Positions 1 through 8,146 of a DNA stretch of 64,000 nucleotides are shown here, in pieces. This DNA comes from Kushneria konosiri. Its GTDB lineage: Bacteria; Pseudomonadota; Gammaproteobacteria; Pseudomonadales; Halomonadaceae. The position numbers and the translations under genes were made by a program. Below the pieces are notes generated by a model, which worked only from the letters and a program-made list of their open reading frames with translations, ran no database searches and had not been told where the DNA came from. The stretch lies in NCBI RefSeq assembly GCF_002155145.1, contig NZ_CP021323.1:2232001-2296000 (forward strand). Direction: 5' to 3'. Every line of letters starts with the position of its first letter. The stretch's first letter is position 1.

Positions 1-774
1 GCCGCTGTCGTCGAAGTAGCGGCGGTAGGTGCCTGATGTGTTAATGGACAACCCGCTGCGGTCGTTGACGGTGACGATGTTGCCGGCACGACGCTCGCCC
101 GGACTGGGCGTTTCGATACCGACTCGCCACGGCTCGTCGTCGGGCTTGGCGCCACGAATGCGCATGTCGCCGCCCAGCTCTGCCAGATAATCATGAATGC
201 CGTGGGATTCCAGCATCGCGGCGATTTGATCGACGCTGTAACCCTCCCCCATCGAAGAGAGATCGATGGAAAGCTCAGGGATCGTCTTGCGAACCTTTCC
301 GGCGCTTTCATCGATCTCGAGATGTTCAAGGCCGACATGGGTCATCGCCTCATGGATGGCCTTGTCGGAGGGCACCTGAAAGTGCTCATCCTGAAAGCCC
401 CACAGGGCAAACAGCGGCGCGACCGTCGGGTCGTAGCAGCCCTGCGACTGGTCATGAACCCTGCGTGCGATCTGCAGCAGATGGATGACTCCGGCAGGCG
501 CGGTCTGCCAGTTGGTAGTGCGACTGGCATTAAAACGTGAAATCCAGGAGTCATCCCGATAGGTCGAAATGTCCTCATCGATCTTCGTGAGCACTCGGGT
601 CAGGTCCGCTTCGATGTCACCGTGGGCAGGGACATCCTCTCCCCACCACTTGATGTGGTAGGTCGTCCCCTGCGCTTCTCCCTGTGCCAGTTCAATTTCC
701 GGTGTGCGATCGCAGCCGGCCAGCAGCAGGGTGGTCACAAGGGCGGGTAGGGTGACAAGGGCACGTGTGTTCAT
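1..774 (-). CDS. apbE: FAD:protein FMN transferase, lipoprotein (partial, 3' end outside window)
   Basis: Reading the minus strand from the ATG at 774 gives 258 open codons running off the left edge. The product starts with a lipoprotein signal peptide (lipobox LLAGC, Cys21). It continues with ApbE hallmarks: AQGTTYHIKWWG near the N-terminus, a DxxISTYRDDSWISRFN-type segment, CYDPTVAPLFALWGF, and the IDLSSMGEGYSVD motif that in this family contacts FAD and magnesium. ApbE proteins attach FMN covalently to threonine residues of periplasmic flavoproteins such as NqrC or RnfG. The target cannot be deduced here because the genes downstream lie outside the window. The identification rests on motif recall and is strong. 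Confidence 0.9.
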   Translation of the reverse strand, partial: MNTRALVTLPALVTTLLLAGCDRTPEIELAQGEAQGTTYHIKWWGEDVPAHGDIEADLTRVLTKIDEDISTYRDDSWISRFNASRTTNWQTAPAGVIHLLQIARRVHDQSQGCYDPTVAPLFALWGFQDEHFQVPSDKAIHEAMTHVGLEHLEIDESAGKVRKTIPELSIDLSSMGEGYSVDQIAAMLESHGIHDYLAELGGDMRIRGAKPDDEPWRVGIETPSPGERRAGNIVTVNDRSGLSINTSGTYRRYFDDSG

Positions 775-909
775 GAGCAACCGTTAACAAAAATGAGTCC
801 GTGTTCACGACCATGATGGTGGTGAATAGATCATCCATTGTGCGTCATCGCGACGCGCGGCTCCATTCAGGTTACGCTGAGTGCTTGCAGCTACGCTATG
901 GGAGAGAAT

Positions 910-1869
910 ATGCCACTGGATTCGCAGTTTGAACGCTGGCTACAGGAGGCGGCCGAACGGGCGCCGGATATCAGTGCCATGAGTGCTGCCCAGCGTCGTG
1001 CCGTCGCCGATCAGGCCAACCTGAAGCTTCAGCGTCCGCCGCTGGCCTATCCGGTGGCCGAAATCAGGGACCTTGCCATTCAGGGCCCTGCAGGCCCCAT
1101 GACACTGCGACTTTATTACCCCTTTGTACACGGCTCGAGCGGGCCGCGACCGGTGACGGTGTTCTTTCACGGTGGCGGCTTCGTGACCGGCTCGCTTGCC
1201 ACCTATGACGTGATCTGCCGCGCGCTGTGTCGCGCTTCAAAAACCATTGTGGCCTTTGTTGACTATCGCCTGGCGCCGGAACATCCATTTCCGGCGGCGC
1301 CGGACGATGCGCTGGCCGCCGTGCGTTATATCGGCCGCCATGCTGGAAGCTTCGGTGGAGATGCGCAGCGTCTGGCGCTGGCTGGTGACAGTGCCGGCGC
1401 ACTGCTGGCAGCGCTGACCGCGCTGCGAGTACGCGATGAAGGCGGCCCGGCGCTTTGCGGGCAGTGTCTGCTTTATCCGATGCTGGACTTTCGACATGAC
1501 GGGCTTGCGTCGCTCACGCGCAATGCCCATGGCTATGGTTTCACCCGTGAGGCTCGCGACTGGTATATCCAGCAGTATCTGCCTGATGAGGCATCGCGTA
1601 CTCATCCCTTCAATACGCTGCTTGAGCGTCAGGATCTGGCGGATCTGCCGCCGGCGCTGGTCATGACCGCCGAGTTCGATCCGGTCTGTGATGAGGGCGT
1701 GCGCTATGCCGAACTGCTGGCCGAGCAGGGTGTACTGACGCGCCACAGTCACTATTACGGCATGATTCATGCCTTTGTTCGACGGCTCGGTCAGCACCTT
1801 CAGGCCGATCAGGCCATTGATGAATGTGGCGTCTGGCTGCGGCGTATTCTGACGTCTCCCGCCATCTGA
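910..1869 (+). CDS. alpha/beta hydrolase of the hormone-sensitive-lipase family (esterase)
   Basis: The 319-residue product has the HSL-family signatures: oxyanion-hole HGGGF at residues 87-91, nucleophile motif GDSAG with Ser161, acid Asp257 in EFDPVCDEG, and catalytic His287 in YYGMIHAF. These enzymes are usually cytoplasmic carboxylesterases acting on short acyl esters; the natural substrate cannot be read from sequence. I chose the ATG at 910 because GGGAGAG lies a few bases upstream and the length then fits the family. The reading frame stays open further upstream (TTG at 838, ATG at 898), so the start is not certain. It appears monocistronic, facing away from apbE. Confidence 0.88.
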   Translation: MPLDSQFERWLQEAAERAPDISAMSAAQRRAVADQANLKLQRPPLAYPVAEIRDLAIQGPAGPMTLRLYYPFVHGSSGPRPVTVFFHGGGFVTGSLATYDVICRALCRASKTIVAFVDYRLAPEHPFPAAPDDALAAVRYIGRHAGSFGGDAQRLALAGDSAGALLAALTALRVRDEGGPALCGQCLLYPMLDFRHDGLASLTRNAHGYGFTREARDWYIQQYLPDEASRTHPFNTLLERQDLADLPPALVMTAEFDPVCDEGVRYAELLAEQGVLTRHSHYYGMIHAFVRRLGQHLQADQAIDECGVWLRRILTSPAI

Positions 1870-1910
1870 CCCTCTCTCTGCTCCCTCTTCACCGCGTCTT
1901 GTCGATCAAT

Positions 1911-1935
1911 GCCCCCTGGCAATATGTCAGGGGGC
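1911..1935. repeat. intergenic hairpin, 8-bp arms
   Basis: Perfect inverted repeat GCCCCCTG (1911-1918) and CAGGGGGC (1928-1935) with a 9-base loop, about 40 bases after the esterase stop codon. No T-run follows, so it is at best a weak or Rho-assisted terminator. Confidence 0.5.
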
Positions 1936-1988
1936 TGGCGATCACTTCAGGCAAATAACAGCCACAGGAGTTCATGTTTCAGGGGCCA

Positions 1989-2015
1989 GGACCTTGGTCT
2001 ATAGAACCAAGGTCC
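1989..2015. promoter_or_regulatory. 10-bp perfect inverted repeat in the upstream region of the CstA-type gene
   Basis: GGACCTTGGT (1989-1998) is the exact reverse complement of ACCAAGGTCC (2006-2015), around the 7-base loop CTATAGA. It sits about 130 bases before the chosen start codon of the carbon-starvation transporter. It could be a dyad operator or an RNA hairpin in the leader. No poly-T tract follows, so it is not a simple terminator. The function is inferred only from position and symmetry. Confidence 0.5.
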
Positions 2016-2144
2016 ATCTGTTGACGCCTCCTGCGTGTGAATAAGCTCTGCGGGTTACAAAAACCTCACAGTAACCCTGGCGGCGGCGACCGGATCGTGT
2101 CGATCCGAACCCTGACGTACGCAAGGGTCAAGGAGAATATTGAT

Positions 2145-3611
2145 ATGGTGACCTTTCTGGCAGGAATCGTGCTGCTGGTAGTGGGGTATTTCACCTACGG
2201 CAAGTTCGTGGAACGTGTTTTCGAATCCAATCACCGCCGTCCTACCCCGGCACATACCCTGCGCGATGATGTTGACTATCTGCCCATGGGCACCAAGCGC
2301 AACGCACTGATCCAGCTTTTAAACATTGCCGGCGTTGGCCCCATTTTCGGGCCGATTCTTGGCGCGCTGTATGGCCCGGTCGCCTTTATCTGGATCGTCG
2401 CCGGCTGCATCTTTGCAGGTGCCGTGCATGACTATCTCACCGGCATGATCTCGATTCGCAACCACGGTGCGCACCTGCCTCAGCTGGCCGGCAAGTTCCT
2501 GGGCCGAATCATGAAGCATGTGGTGAATTTCTTTGCGCTGCTGCTGCTTTTGCTGGTGGCGACCGTGTTCGTCACGGCGCCGGCGACCCTTCTGGCCAAC
2601 ATGATGCCGGTATCGCTGACCATCATTACCCTGGCCATCTTCGCCTATTACCTGCTGGCCACGGTGCTGCCCATCGACAAGATCATTGGGCGCATCTACC
2701 CCTGGTTTGGCGCACTGTTGCTGTTTAGTGCTGCCGGCATCGGCATCATGATGATCGTACGTGGTGCCCCGATTCCGGAACTCAATTTCTCCAACATGCA
2801 TCCGGATGGCGCACCGATCTTCCCGCTGCTGTTTTTGACCATTTCGTGCGGCGCACTGTCGGGCTTTCATGCCACTCAGACCCCGATCATTTCGCGCACC
2901 ACCGGTAACGAGAACAACGGTCGCAAGATCTTTTACGGCATGATGATTACCGAAGGCGTGATCGCGATGATCTGGGCGGCGGCGGCCATGAGCCTGTTCC
3001 ACGGCGACAACAGCCTTTCTCAGGTACTGGCGCAGGGCGGTCCGGCAGCCGTGGTACAGAGCGTGTCGGTCAATCTGCTGGGCGCGGTAGGCGGAACGCT
3101 GGCCGTACTGGGGGTCATTGTGCTGCCGATCACTTCGGGCGACACCGCGTTTCGCAGTGCGCGCATGATCATTGCCGACTACCTCCACATCGGCCAGCGG
3201 CCGATGATGAAGCGCATCATGGTGGCCGCGCCCCTGTTCGTGATCTCCTATGGTCTGACCCATATGGACTTCACACTGCTGTGGCGCTATTTCTCCTGGG
3301 CCAACCAGACCACGGCGGTCATCGCACTGTGGGTTGCTACCATGTATCTGATTCTGGCCAAAAAGGCCTACTGGATGACGCTGTTGCCGGCGCTGTTCAT
3401 GACCATGGCCACCTTCACCTACATCGCCTGGGCGCCGATCGGGTTTGGACTGCCCCTGACCGTGGCCTACATCGTGGCTGCGCTGGGGACGGCTCTGGCA
3501 CTGGCGCTGTTTCTCAAGCGAGTACGCAGGCTCTCCGGCGGTATCTTTGCCGTTGATGAGCCGGCAGAGCCCGGCACCAGAGGTGTTGAGCTTAACGGCG
3601 TGCCGGCCTGA
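2145..3611 (+). CDS. CstA-family carbon starvation / peptide-pyruvate type transporter
   Basis: This 488-residue polytopic membrane protein resembles the short CstA-family members: N-terminal helix FLAGIVLLVVGYFTYGKF, then LLNIAGVGPIFGPILGA, FAGAVHDYLTGMISIRNHG, ISCGALSGFHATQTPIISRT and ITSGDTAFRSAR. Family members such as E. coli CstA and BtsT take up peptides or pyruvate across the inner membrane. The exact substrate of the short form is unclear. The start at 2145 follows AAGGAG with 9-base spacing; the frame is open to 2037, but that upstream part does not look membrane-like. It is followed by a strong terminator and preceded by a long leader with a hairpin. E. coli CstA is about 700 residues, so this is the compact variant. 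Confidence 0.88.
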   Translation: MVTFLAGIVLLVVGYFTYGKFVERVFESNHRRPTPAHTLRDDVDYLPMGTKRNALIQLLNIAGVGPIFGPILGALYGPVAFIWIVAGCIFAGAVHDYLTGMISIRNHGAHLPQLAGKFLGRIMKHVVNFFALLLLLLVATVFVTAPATLLANMMPVSLTIITLAIFAYYLLATVLPIDKIIGRIYPWFGALLLFSAAGIGIMMIVRGAPIPELNFSNMHPDGAPIFPLLFLTISCGALSGFHATQTPIISRTTGNENNGRKIFYGMMITEGVIAMIWAAAAMSLFHGDNSLSQVLAQGGPAAVVQSVSVNLLGAVGGTLAVLGVIVLPITSGDTAFRSARMIIADYLHIGQRPMMKRIMVAAPLFVISYGLTHMDFTLLWRYFSWANQTTAVIALWVATMYLILAKKAYWMTLLPALFMTMATFTYIAWAPIGFGLPLTVAYIVAALGTALALALFLKRVRRLSGGIFAVDEPAEPGTRGVELNGVPA

Positions 3612-3640
3612 TCATTTTCCGGCCTGCCTGCTGATAACCA

Positions 3641-3668
3641 AAAGCCCCGTCAATGACGGGGCTTTTTT
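3641..3668. terminator. bidirectional rho-independent terminator
   Basis: Stem AAAGCCCCGTC (3641-3651) and GACGGGGCTTT (3655-3665) with loop AAT and a T-run on the plus strand. The A-run on the other side gives a T-run on the minus strand too. It lies between the convergent CstA-type gene and aotJ. Confidence 0.9.
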
Positions 3669-3703
3669 CATGCAGCGGATAACGACGGGCGCTATCTCGT
3701 GGC

Positions 3704-4495
3704 TCAGTCGCCGGCTTGTGGGGCGTTGGTGCCGTCTTCGTTGAAGTACTTGTCGTGAATCTCGTCGTAGGTGCCGTTGGATTTCAACGTGGCCAGAGCC
3801 TTGTTGAATGTTTCGGCAAGATCCTTGTCGCGCTGGCGAAAGGCGATCCCGAAGCCATCACCGAAGTACTCCTTGGGCTCGGTCATCAGCTCGCCCATGG
3901 TCTTGTACTTGCCGCCCTTGAGCAGTGCGGCCTGACCGGTGGGGTAGTCCAGAAAGGCGATATCCAGACGACCGGTTTCCATGTCGACGGCGACATCATC
4001 AGCGCTGGCATAGCGCTGAATGTTGGCGACATCCCCAAACTTGTCGGTCACGTAGCTGTCCTGCACGGTTCCGCGCTGTACCCCGATGTTTTTGTCCTTG
4101 AGATCGCTGGACTCCACTCCGGCCAGTGACGTTGAGGTGGGGGCAAACCAGGCAGACGGCGGTACCAGATAGGGATCAGAGAAGAGCACCTGCTGACGGC
4201 GCTCGTCGTTGATGGTCATCGACGACATGATGGCGTCAAACTTGCGCGACATCAGACCCGGAATGATGCCGTCCCAGCCCTGTTCGACCCAGTTACACTT
4301 CAGTTCGGCCTGCTTGCACAGGGCGTTGCCCAGCTCGATATCAAAACCTGCCAGCTCACCGGAAGGCGTACGGTATTCCATCGGCACATATGGAATATCC
4401 ACACCGATCCGGACCGTATCATAGTCACGCGCCTGTGCCGAGCCGGCAGCCATTGCCGCTCCCAGCAGGGAAACCGTCAGTAGTCTTTTCATCAT
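3704..4495 (-). CDS. aotJ: periplasmic arginine/ornithine-binding protein of an ABC importer
   Basis: The 263-residue product begins with a signal peptide ending near GSAQA (about residue 22). It then shows the polar-amino-acid binding fold (SBP family 3): VRIGVDIPYVPMEYRTPSGELAGFDIELGNALC, the KFDAIMSSMTINDERRQQV segment and GVQRGTVQDSYV. It most resembles the HisJ/ArgT/AotJ group that binds lysine, arginine, ornithine or histidine. It is the last gene of the astE-aotPQM-aotJ run, separated from aotM by a 125-base gap with a long inverted repeat. Two ATGs (4495 and 4492) are possible, and the second has the better distance to GAGAG. Arginine/ornithine specificity is inferred from the neighbouring astE. 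Confidence 0.9.
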   Translation of the reverse strand: MMKRLLTVSLLGAAMAAGSAQARDYDTVRIGVDIPYVPMEYRTPSGELAGFDIELGNALCKQAELKCNWVEQGWDGIIPGLMSRKFDAIMSSMTINDERRQQVLFSDPYLVPPSAWFAPTSTSLAGVESSDLKDKNIGVQRGTVQDSYVTDKFGDVANIQRYASADDVAVDMETGRLDIAFLDYPTGQAALLKGGKYKTMGELMTEPKEYFGDGFGIAFRQRDKDLAETFNKALATLKSNGTYDEIHDKYFNEDGTNAPQAGD

Positions 4496-4550
4496 TGTCT
4501 CTCTTTTTAAAAGGACCGCCCGGTGACCCGGGTCGACGCTGGATTATCAC

Positions 4551-4603
4551 CATGATCTCCCTGCCGGATGCAAGTGCTGTAACGGCATGTAAGGGAGATC
4601 ATG
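4551..4603. repeat. 12-bp perfect inverted repeat between aotM and aotJ
   Basis: CATGATCTCCCT (4551-4562) pairs exactly with AGGGAGATCATG (4592-4603). Within the loop TGCCG (4562-4566) can pair with CGGCA (4583-4587). The element lies in the mRNA between the last permease gene and the binding-protein gene. Intercistronic stem-loops at this point in ABC operons commonly stabilise or differentially process the binding-protein message. That role is inferred here. Confidence 0.65.
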
Positions 4604-4620
4604 ATGATGTCAGGGGTGTG

Positions 4621-5346
4621 TCAGCGCGGCTTCAGGTGTGCCAGCATGCGTTTTTCCAGCAGCCTGAAACCGCCCTGAATGGAAAAGCTCAGCACCATGT
4701 AGCACAGCGCCACAAAGATGAACGCTGAAAAGGGCGCGTAGTACCGCGAATAGATGTTGTAGGCCACACCGGTGAGGTCGGCAATGGTCACGACGCTTGC
4801 AATCGCGCTGGCATGCAGCATGAAGATGACTTCGTTGCCATAGGCCGGCAGGGCACGGCGCAGGGCGCTGGGCAGAATGATGCGTCGGTAGGCCAGCATG
4901 GGGGACATGCCGTAGGCGCGAGCGGCTTCAAGCTCGCCTCGAGGCATGGCCTTGATGGCCCCGTAAAAGATCTCGGTGGTATAGGCGGCCGTATTGAGCG
5001 TAAACGCCAACAGGGCGGGGTAGAGCGGGTCCTTGATCAAGGGCCATATCAGACTGTCCTGCACGCCTGGGATGAAGGCCAGGCCGTAATAGGCAATATA
5101 GAGCTGAATCAGAAGCGGCGTGCCGCGAAAGATCCAGGTATAGAGCCAGATGCCCTTGCGTAGCAGCCAGATCGGGCTGGCGCGGCCAATGGCCAGCGGT
5201 ACGGCCAGAAACAGACCGATCACCAGCGAGATGAAGACCAGCTGGACGGTATTGACGAAGCCGCCCCAGTACTGGGCAATCGTCGACGGTGTAAAGATGG
5301 CGTTGTCGCTGAGCCAGGGGGCGATCGACTGAAGAAGCTCCTGCAT
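4621..5346 (-). CDS. aotM: arginine/ornithine ABC importer, permease subunit (HisM-like)
   Basis: This 241-residue inner-membrane protein aligns by eye with HisM/AotM: YTWIFRGTPLLIQLYIAYYG, TLNTAAYTTEIFYGAIKAMPRGELEAARAYGMS and ALPAYGNEVIFMLHASAIASVV. The GELEAARAYGM stretch is the cytoplasmic EAA loop that docks to the ATPase. It forms a heterodimer with the product of the upstream gene. The start codon and the aotQ stop share a base (aotQ ends at 5346), so translation is probably coupled. The product is an integral part of the basic-amino-acid importer encoded here. Confidence 0.93.
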   Translation of the reverse strand: MQELLQSIAPWLSDNAIFTPSTIAQYWGGFVNTVQLVFISLVIGLFLAVPLAIGRASPIWLLRKGIWLYTWIFRGTPLLIQLYIAYYGLAFIPGVQDSLIWPLIKDPLYPALLAFTLNTAAYTTEIFYGAIKAMPRGELEAARAYGMSPMLAYRRIILPSALRRALPAYGNEVIFMLHASAIASVVTIADLTGVAYNIYSRYYAPFSAFIFVALCYMVLSFSIQGGFRLLEKRMLAHLKPR

Positions 5347-6050
5347 TATGGTGCCTCCTCGAAGCCGGCGTTATAGCGTTTTTTCATCCACTGCATGACG
5401 ATTTCCGACAGTGACGTGATGGCCAGATAGCCCAGTGCCACCGGAATCATGAACAAAAACGTCTGATGAGTGGCGCGAGTGGCCTCTGCCGCCACGCGTA
5501 CCATGTCGGACAGCCCGATGATCGACACCAGCGCGGTGGTCTTTAAAAGCACCATCCAGTTATTGCCAAGCCCGGGCAGGGCGTGGCGCATCATCAGGGG
5601 AAAGCGAATGCGCCGAAACAGTAGCCATGAACTCATGCCAAGGGATTCGGCCGCCTCGACCTGGCCCTGATCAACCGCCATAAAGGCGCCTCGAAAGGTT
5701 TCGGCCATGTAGGCGCCAAAGATCAGTCCGATGGTGATGACACCAGCCACAAAGGGGTCAACATTGATGAAGATGTCCCAGCCCCAGCGCTCATAGATCA
5801 GATCGGTAGCCTGATTGATGCCGATCTGGGCGCCATAAAACAGCAAAAGCATCAGCACCAGGTCGGGCACGCCGCGGATGATCACGGTGTAGATGATGGC
5901 AGGCAGGCGCAGGATGGCCAGGCGTGACATGCGGGCACTGGCGGTCACAAGCCCCAGCACGACCGCCACGAGCAGCGAGAGTACCGCCAGCTCAAGGGTC
6001 AGCAGGGCGCCCTCCAGAAGACGGGGTCCATAGCCCTGAAAATCGATCAT
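5346..6050 (-). CDS. aotQ: arginine/ornithine ABC importer, permease subunit (HisQ-like)
   Basis: The 234-residue membrane protein matches HisQ/AotQ in sequence style: YTVIIRGVPDLVLMLLLFYGAQ near the second helix, FIYGAY-like GLIFGAYMAETFRGAFMAV, and the EAA loop GQVEAAESLGMSSWLLFRRI followed by ALPGLGNNWMVLLKTTALVS. It pairs with AotM to form the translocation pore for basic amino acids. It lies 16 bases after aotP in the same direction and abuts aotM, all consistent with one transcript. Confidence 0.93.
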   Translation of the reverse strand: MIDFQGYGPRLLEGALLTLELAVLSLLVAVVLGLVTASARMSRLAILRLPAIIYTVIIRGVPDLVLMLLLFYGAQIGINQATDLIYERWGWDIFINVDPFVAGVITIGLIFGAYMAETFRGAFMAVDQGQVEAAESLGMSSWLLFRRIRFPLMMRHALPGLGNNWMVLLKTTALVSIIGLSDMVRVAAEATRATHQTFLFMIPVALGYLAITSLSEIVMQWMKKRYNAGFEEAP

Positions 6051-6066
6051 GGCAGTCTCCTTGAGA

Positions 6067-6840
6067 TTAACGCCCGCGCGGTGCGAGAAACTGTTGCAGG
6101 CGTGACGAACTCGGGTGATTCAGCACCTCGGAGGGGTGGCCCTGTTCCTCGACCATACCCTGATGCAGATAAACCACCTGGTTGGAGACGTCGCGGGCAA
6201 AATCCATCTCATGGGTGACCACGATCATGGTGCGGCCCTCGTCAGCCAGTTCCCGCATGACCTTGAGCACATCGCCCACCAGTTCCGGGTCGAGCGCCGA
6301 GGTCGGCTCGTCAAAGAGCATGACCTCCGGCTCCATGGCCAGTGCTCTGGCAATCGCGCCGCGCTGCTGCTGGCCGCCGGAGAGCTGCGCCGGGTAGTAA
6401 TGCGCCCGGTCGGCAAGCCCGACGCGCTCGAGAAGCGCCATGCCCTGTTCCGTTGCCCGGGCCTTTGGAATGCCGCGAACGTAAACAGGGGCTTCGATGA
6501 CGTTGGCAATCAGCGTCATGTGCGCCCAGAGATTGAAACTCTGAAAGACCATCGACAGCCTTGTGCGAATCCGCTCGAGCTGACTTCGGTCGGCAGGTTC
6601 GCGACCGTGACGGGTCTGACGAAAGCTGATGGGCTCGCCGTGAACGATGATGTCGCCACTGTCAGGGCGTTCAAGCAGATTCATGCAGCGCAGGAAGGTG
6701 CTCTTGCCAGAGCCGGAGGCGCCGATCAGGGTGATGACGTCGCCCTTTCTGGCTTCCAGCGAAATGCCCTTGAGCACTTCATTGTCGCCAAAGCGCTTGT
6801 GAATGTCGCTGACGATCAGCGGAATGGAGGCGTCGGCCAA
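6067..6840 (-). CDS. aotP: arginine/ornithine ABC importer, ATP-binding subunit
   Basis: The 257-residue ATPase has Walker A GASGSGKST (residues 40-48), a Q-loop in VFQSFNLWAHMT, signature LSGGQQQR, Walker B VMLFDEPTSALD and the H-loop VTHEMDFARDVS. This makes it a canonical polar-amino-acid importer ATPase (HisP/AotP type) that powers the AotQM pore. It is the first transport gene of the cluster, 126 bases downstream of astE on the same strand. Note that the ATPase comes first and the binding protein last, the reverse of the usual aotJQMP order in pseudomonads as I recall it. Confidence 0.93.
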   Translation of the reverse strand: MADASIPLIVSDIHKRFGDNEVLKGISLEARKGDVITLIGASGSGKSTFLRCMNLLERPDSGDIIVHGEPISFRQTRHGREPADRSQLERIRTRLSMVFQSFNLWAHMTLIANVIEAPVYVRGIPKARATEQGMALLERVGLADRAHYYPAQLSGGQQQRGAIARALAMEPEVMLFDEPTSALDPELVGDVLKVMRELADEGRTMIVVTHEMDFARDVSNQVVYLHQGMVEEQGHPSEVLNHPSSSRLQQFLAPRGR

Positions 6841-6966
6841 GGCACTCTCCTGAATGTTGTCATTGGTGGTATGAAATCATGCGACAGGCCGTGTTTACTC
6901 TGGCGGCCCGAGGTGTTTGGCGGCGCATGTTAACAGGCCCGCCCGATACGCGCCCATCTGATGGGA

Positions 6967-7995
6967 TCATTGTGTGCCAGGATACTCTGAAGCCAGAGGG
7001 CGGGCCAGCAATAGTGCCCTGGCGCCGCGTTCGACATTGGCATTGGGGAACACGACATGTACCGGTGCTTCCCTGACGATCCACTCGCCGTCGTTGCCAT
7101 CCCGGGCGAGACAGCTCCCCGGGGGAAACTCGGTAAAGTTGGCAATGTCGTCGGCGAAACAAAGCTCGAAATCATCGCTTTTACGCATGATTTCATCGGT
7201 CACGACAAAGCGCATCAGGGGCCTCTGGTGCGCGATACTGTCATGGGTACCGGCGATGCGCGCGCGCAGTAGATCCAGCATCGGGGCAAGCGGTTCGAGA
7301 TCGTTGCTGCCGAAAGGCGCGACGCGTCCCAGTTCCAGCGTGAAGCCCTGAGCGCCGTGATAATGTCGAGTATAGTGTGAAAAGGTCCAGCTGTGCTGAT
7401 GCTGGGAAAGCCCGGCCTGCAGGCCTGCACTGGCCAGCTGTTGCCAGATGGCATCCGGTGTCGGGGTTTCGCTGAAGGGTTCGACGGCAAAGCGGGGGTA
7501 GCGACTGTCGCGAATGGCGGTGTGCATGTCCAGATGCAGCACCGACCCTGCATCGTTATTTTTGACGACGTCACTCATGAAACGGTCCACCGCGTGCATC
7601 AGTTCAAGCGCGCGCTGACACTCGAATCGATGGTCATCCTGAAGCAGCGTCTCACGGCGAAAGAGCCGATTGAGGTTGGTGTCGATATAGCGCCGCCCGG
7701 CGGCAATGGCGCGTCGATTGCCCATGATCAGCAGGGTCGGAGCCCCAACGCGAAGCTGTCCGGCATCGAGGGCGGCCAGCAGTTCGCCGAACAGCTCGAT
7801 CGGTGCCGTTTCATCACCGTGAATGCCGGCCGAGATGATGGTGGCCTCCGGTGATCCCTCAACGGCCCTCGGCACAAGCGCCATGACGCCCGGCGCATAC
7901 TCGACCACCGATACCTCTGGCAATGCGTCACAATCCGACCACACTGTCATCTCATTGGTGGCAATGAACTCCGCAAAATAATCGCTCAGTGACAT
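6967..7995 (-). CDS. astE: succinylglutamate desuccinylase
   Basis: The 342-residue product carries the zinc-carboxypeptidase-like signature of AstE: the SAGIHGDETAPIEL motif with the HxxE metal ligands, NLNRLF, and HLDMHTAI with a further histidine ligand. AstE hydrolyses N-succinylglutamate to succinate and glutamate, the last step of the arginine succinyltransferase catabolic pathway in the cytoplasm. The other ast genes are not in the window. Position directly upstream of a basic-amino-acid importer on the same strand supports an arginine-use operon. I chose the ATG at 7995 (MSLSDYFAEF), since upstream residues (MAKDRRAN) look non-native. Confidence 0.92.
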   Translation of the reverse strand: MSLSDYFAEFIATNEMTVWSDCDALPEVSVVEYAPGVMALVPRAVEGSPEATIISAGIHGDETAPIELFGELLAALDAGQLRVGAPTLLIMGNRRAIAAGRRYIDTNLNRLFRRETLLQDDHRFECQRALELMHAVDRFMSDVVKNNDAGSVLHLDMHTAIRDSRYPRFAVEPFSETPTPDAIWQQLASAGLQAGLSQHQHSWTFSHYTRHYHGAQGFTLELGRVAPFGSNDLEPLAPMLDLLRARIAGTHDSIAHQRPLMRFVVTDEIMRKSDDFELCFADDIANFTEFPPGSCLARDGNDGEWIVREAPVHVVFPNANVERGARALLLARPLASEYPGTQ

Positions 7996-8146
7996 ATTGG
8001 CCCTCCGGTCCTTTGCCATTATCTGATCGTAGTGTACGACAGGATGGCTGCATTAACGCCTGCGACCGCGGGATGGTGTGCTAAAGAATGGGGCTGAAAG
8101 TGGCGGTTTTGCCCAATGGCCCTGAAAGCAGGGCCGGAGAATGATC

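Noticed and set aside
2319-3263. 314-codon minus-strand ORF opposite the CstA-type gene
   Set aside because: His/Gln/Arg-rich antisense translation of membrane-helix codons; not a protein-like sequence.
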